Assembly (NCBI GenBank): GCA_019752915.1
Contig: JAIELO010000042.1
Span: 1 to 6,644 of the forward strand
Direction: 5' to 3'
DNA length: 6,644 nt
From: Burkholderiaceae bacterium
Lineage (GTDB): Bacteria; Pseudomonadota; Gammaproteobacteria; Burkholderiales; Burkholderiaceae_D
Part shown: positions 5,291 through 6,644 of the stretch, in pieces
How positions within the stretch are numbered: the first letter of the stretch is position 1
Layout: each line of letters begins with the position of its first letter
Made by a program: the position numbers and the translations under genes
The notes under the pieces: generated by a model
Databases searched by the model: none
What the model was told of the DNA's origin: nothing
Seen by the model: the letters and a program-made list of their open reading frames with translations, nothing else

Positions 5291-5974
5291 TCAGGCGTAC
5301 AGGTCGAGTTTGGGGGGCACCAGCGGCAGCTGGATGTAGGTCTGGCGGACTTTGGCGCTGTCGCGCTCGGCCAATTGCTGGGCCTGCTGCACGGCCAGCT
5401 CGGTGCGCGCTTGCAGTTCCATCTGCTGTGCCTGGGCGGCAACTGCCTGATCGGCGCCGGACGGATTGGCCGGTGCCAGTGCCGCGGCCTGTATGGTGCG
5501 GGCGCGTTCGATGGTTTCCTGCGGGGTGCGTCCGGGCGAGGTGTCGATATGGACTTCGCCGCCGATGGCGTAGTCGACGCCGTTCGGGCCGCGCTGGTAG
5601 GTGTAGGCGGCGCCGGAGGTGGCCAGTCCGCCGGCCGTCGCCATGTGGGCCTGCTCGTGCTGGCGCACTTCGGTGTCGCGCGCTTTGAGCTGGGAAACCA
5701 GTGCCAGCGCTTCAGGCGTGAGGTTGGTGGTGGCGGCGCTGCCGGCAAAGCTGGTGTCGGGCGAGGCGGTGATCGAGGCGGAGGCGGGGCCGGCTGGCGT
5801 TACGGAAGTGCTGATCTGCGCAGGCCCGGCCGACTGCGCAGGCGTCTTTGCCAGTGTTTGAGCTTGAGCTTGTGCTTGAGCTTGAGCCTCAGCTTGTGCC
5901 GGTGCCTGCGCCGCAGCGGCATTGCGCGGCGCGGGCTGGCTGCTCGAACTGTATGAAATGGCGCTGACGTTCAT
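5291..5974 (-). CDS. SprA-related putative metalloprotease (CJM1_0395-like family)
   Basis: The product has 227 residues. The conserved block is at 92-180: RDTEVRQHEQAH, then GAAYTYQRGPNG at 121-132, AIGGEVHIDTSPG at 136-148, and a helix ending in AAALAPANPSGADQAVAAQA. This is the signature of the SprA-related family. HEQAH at 106-110 fits the HExxH zinc-protease motif: His106 and His110 would bind zinc, Glu107 would be the catalytic base, and Glu140 is a possible third ligand. Proteolysis has not been established for the family as far as I know. Residues 1-85 are low-complexity (Ser, Ala, Gln, Pro), with an Ala-Gln run at 29-39. No Cys or Trp and no classical signal peptide are present. The ATG at 5974 has GGAG nine bases upstream (5987-5984). 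It follows sbcC after a 72-base gap. Confidence 0.85.
   Translation of the reverse strand: MNVSAISYSSSSQPAPRNAAAAQAPAQAEAQAQAQAQAQTLAKTPAQSAGPAQISTSVTPAGPASASITASPDTSFAGSAATTNLTPEALALVSQLKARDTEVRQHEQAHMATAGGLATSGAAYTYQRGPNGVDYAIGGEVHIDTSPGRTPQETIERARTIQAAALAPANPSGADQAVAAQAQQMELQARTELAVQQAQQLAERDSAKVRQTYIQLPLVPPKLDLYA
5857..5898 (-). repeat. Degenerate hexanucleotide tandem repeat encoding Ala-Gln
   Basis: About seven six-base units related to CTTGAG (plus strand; GCTCAA on the coding strand) lie in the N-terminal part of the SprA-like gene. At least three are identical and the others differ by one or two bases. Each unit encodes Ala-Gln (once Ala-Glu). Because the unit is six bases, slippage would change the protein length by two residues without breaking the frame. 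Confidence 0.75.
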
Positions 5975-5983
5975 GCTGATCTG

Positions 5984-6019
5984 CTCCGGCGCAGGCGACC
6001 CTATTTGCCCTTAATGATA
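5984..6019 (-). promoter_or_regulatory. Ribosome site and candidate -10 box for the SprA-like gene
   Basis: The gap between sbcC and the SprA-like gene has an AT-rich patch. TATCAT (6019-6014) matches five of six -10 bases; TACAAT (6030-6025) is another option. Neither has a convincing -35 box. GGAG at 5987-5984 is the ribosome site. A promoter here would let the gene be expressed apart from sbcC. Confidence 0.3.
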
Positions 6020-6046
6020 GCAAAATTGTAGCGATGCGTCGCCCGC

Positions 6047-6644
6047 TCAGCCTTGCACGGTAACGCTGCTTTTGCCGCCAGCAGCCGGTTGCACCAGAAT
6101 CCGCGTGGCGATGCGCTCGGTCATTTCCTGGACGTGCGAGATCACGCCGACTTTGCGCCCCATCGCCTGCAGGCCGTCGAGGGCGTCCATGGCAACGCGC
6201 AGGGTATCGGCGTCGAGGCTGCCGAAGCCTTCGTCGATGAACAGCGACTCGACCCGCACCCGGTTGGACGAGAGCGAGGCCAGTCCCAGCGCCAGTGCCA
6301 GCGACACGAGGAAGGATTCGCCACCGGACAGCGAGTGCACCGAGCGCATTTCGTCGCCCATGTCGCGGTCGCGCACCTGCAGGGCCAGCGAGGGGCTGGC
6401 CGGATTCGGGATGCGTTCGAGCTGGTAGCGGCGTGCCAGATGGCGCAGGTGCGCATTGGCATAGCCGAGCAGCACATCGAGCGTGAATTGCTGGGCGTAG
6501 TTGCGGAATTTCTTGCCATCGGCAGATCCGATCAGGTCGCTCAGGCGCGACCAGCGCTGTTCGATGGCTTCCTGTTCGGTGATCTGCGCCAGCATTGCCT
6601 GTGAACTGTTGCGGCGTGCATCGTCCTGCGCCATTGCCAGCCGG
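6047..6644 (-). CDS. sbcC: SbcC, ATPase subunit of the SbcCD nuclease, C-terminal part
   Basis: About 199 C-terminal residues are present; the frame stays open to the right edge, and the full protein is usually about 1000-1200 residues. SbcC is an SMC/Rad50-like ATPase that works with the nuclease SbcD to cleave DNA hairpins and process double-strand ends in the cytoplasm. Counting from the in-frame Met at 6634, residues 28-75 match the end of the coiled coil and the SbcC-typical LIGSADGKKFRNYAQ. The ABC signature LSGGESF is at 102-108 (around 6331-6311). Walker B with the catalytic Glu, LFIDEGFGSLD, is at 131-141 (around 6244-6212), and the switch His in VISHV at 164-168. This set and order are diagnostic of the C-terminal ATPase lobe. 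The N-terminal Walker A lobe and sbcD are expected to the right. The Met at 6634 is internal, not the start. Confidence 0.95.
   Translation of the reverse strand, partial: RLAMAQDDARRNSSQAMLAQITEQEAIEQRWSRLSDLIGSADGKKFRNYAQQFTLDVLLGYANAHLRHLARRYQLERIPNPASPSLALQVRDRDMGDEMRSVHSLSGGESFLVSLALALGLASLSSNRVRVESLFIDEGFGSLDADTLRVAMDALDGLQAMGRKVGVISHVQEMTERIATRILVQPAAGGKSSVTVQG

Noticed and set aside
5375..5956. A 193-codon plus-strand frame ending in Leu/Ser/Cys repeats
   Set aside because: It is antisense to the SprA-like gene, which has clear family motifs; the repeats are the complement of the Ala-Gln repeat.
1..6644. CRISPR array, toxin-antitoxin pair, prophage or defence island
   Set aside because: No regularly spaced repeats, no paired small overlapping genes, and no integrase, capsid or nuclease-type defence genes apart from the housekeeping SbcC end.

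Overview
The window looks like chromosomal DNA of a Gram-negative, G+C-rich proteobacterium, most likely a betaproteobacterium. The grounds are the base composition, an enterobacterial-like initiator tRNA with an encoded CCA end, Sec-type signal peptides on two predicted periplasmic proteins, and an SbcC-type nuclease ATPase. I cannot fix the genus. Every supported gene lies on the minus strand, so in transcription order the window is read from right to left.

Right part (6644 to 5041). The C-terminal end of SbcC, the ATPase of the SbcCD double-strand nuclease, enters from the right edge. It is followed by a short AT-rich gap and a 227-residue SprA-related protein with an HExxH zinc-protease motif and a length-variable-looking Ala-Gln repeat. 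Next comes a 69-residue cysteine- and histidine-rich protein that resembles a small zinc-binding protein.

Middle part (5040 to 2546). A 361-residue protein of unknown function has no Cys or Trp, is rich in Ser, Ala, Thr and Asp, and ends in a calcium-loop-like DxDxDG segment. Its upstream region carries three copies of a heptamer, AGATTCC. A perfect 18-bp hairpin separates it from a 389-residue class I SAM-dependent methyltransferase with an NPPW catalytic motif.

Left part (2545 to 1). A stand-alone initiator tRNA gene has its own promoter and a strong intrinsic terminator. Two probably unrelated exported proteins follow: a TraB/PrgY-like DUF5694 protein, and a periplasmic substrate-binding-type protein that runs off the left edge. 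This last gene and its upstream region are visibly less G+C-rich than the rest.

The genes do not form an obvious single pathway. sbcC and the initiator tRNA are housekeeping functions. The Cys-free 361-residue protein, the zinc-binding-like protein and the SprA-like protein are the least understood part, and I treat any joint function for them as speculation.
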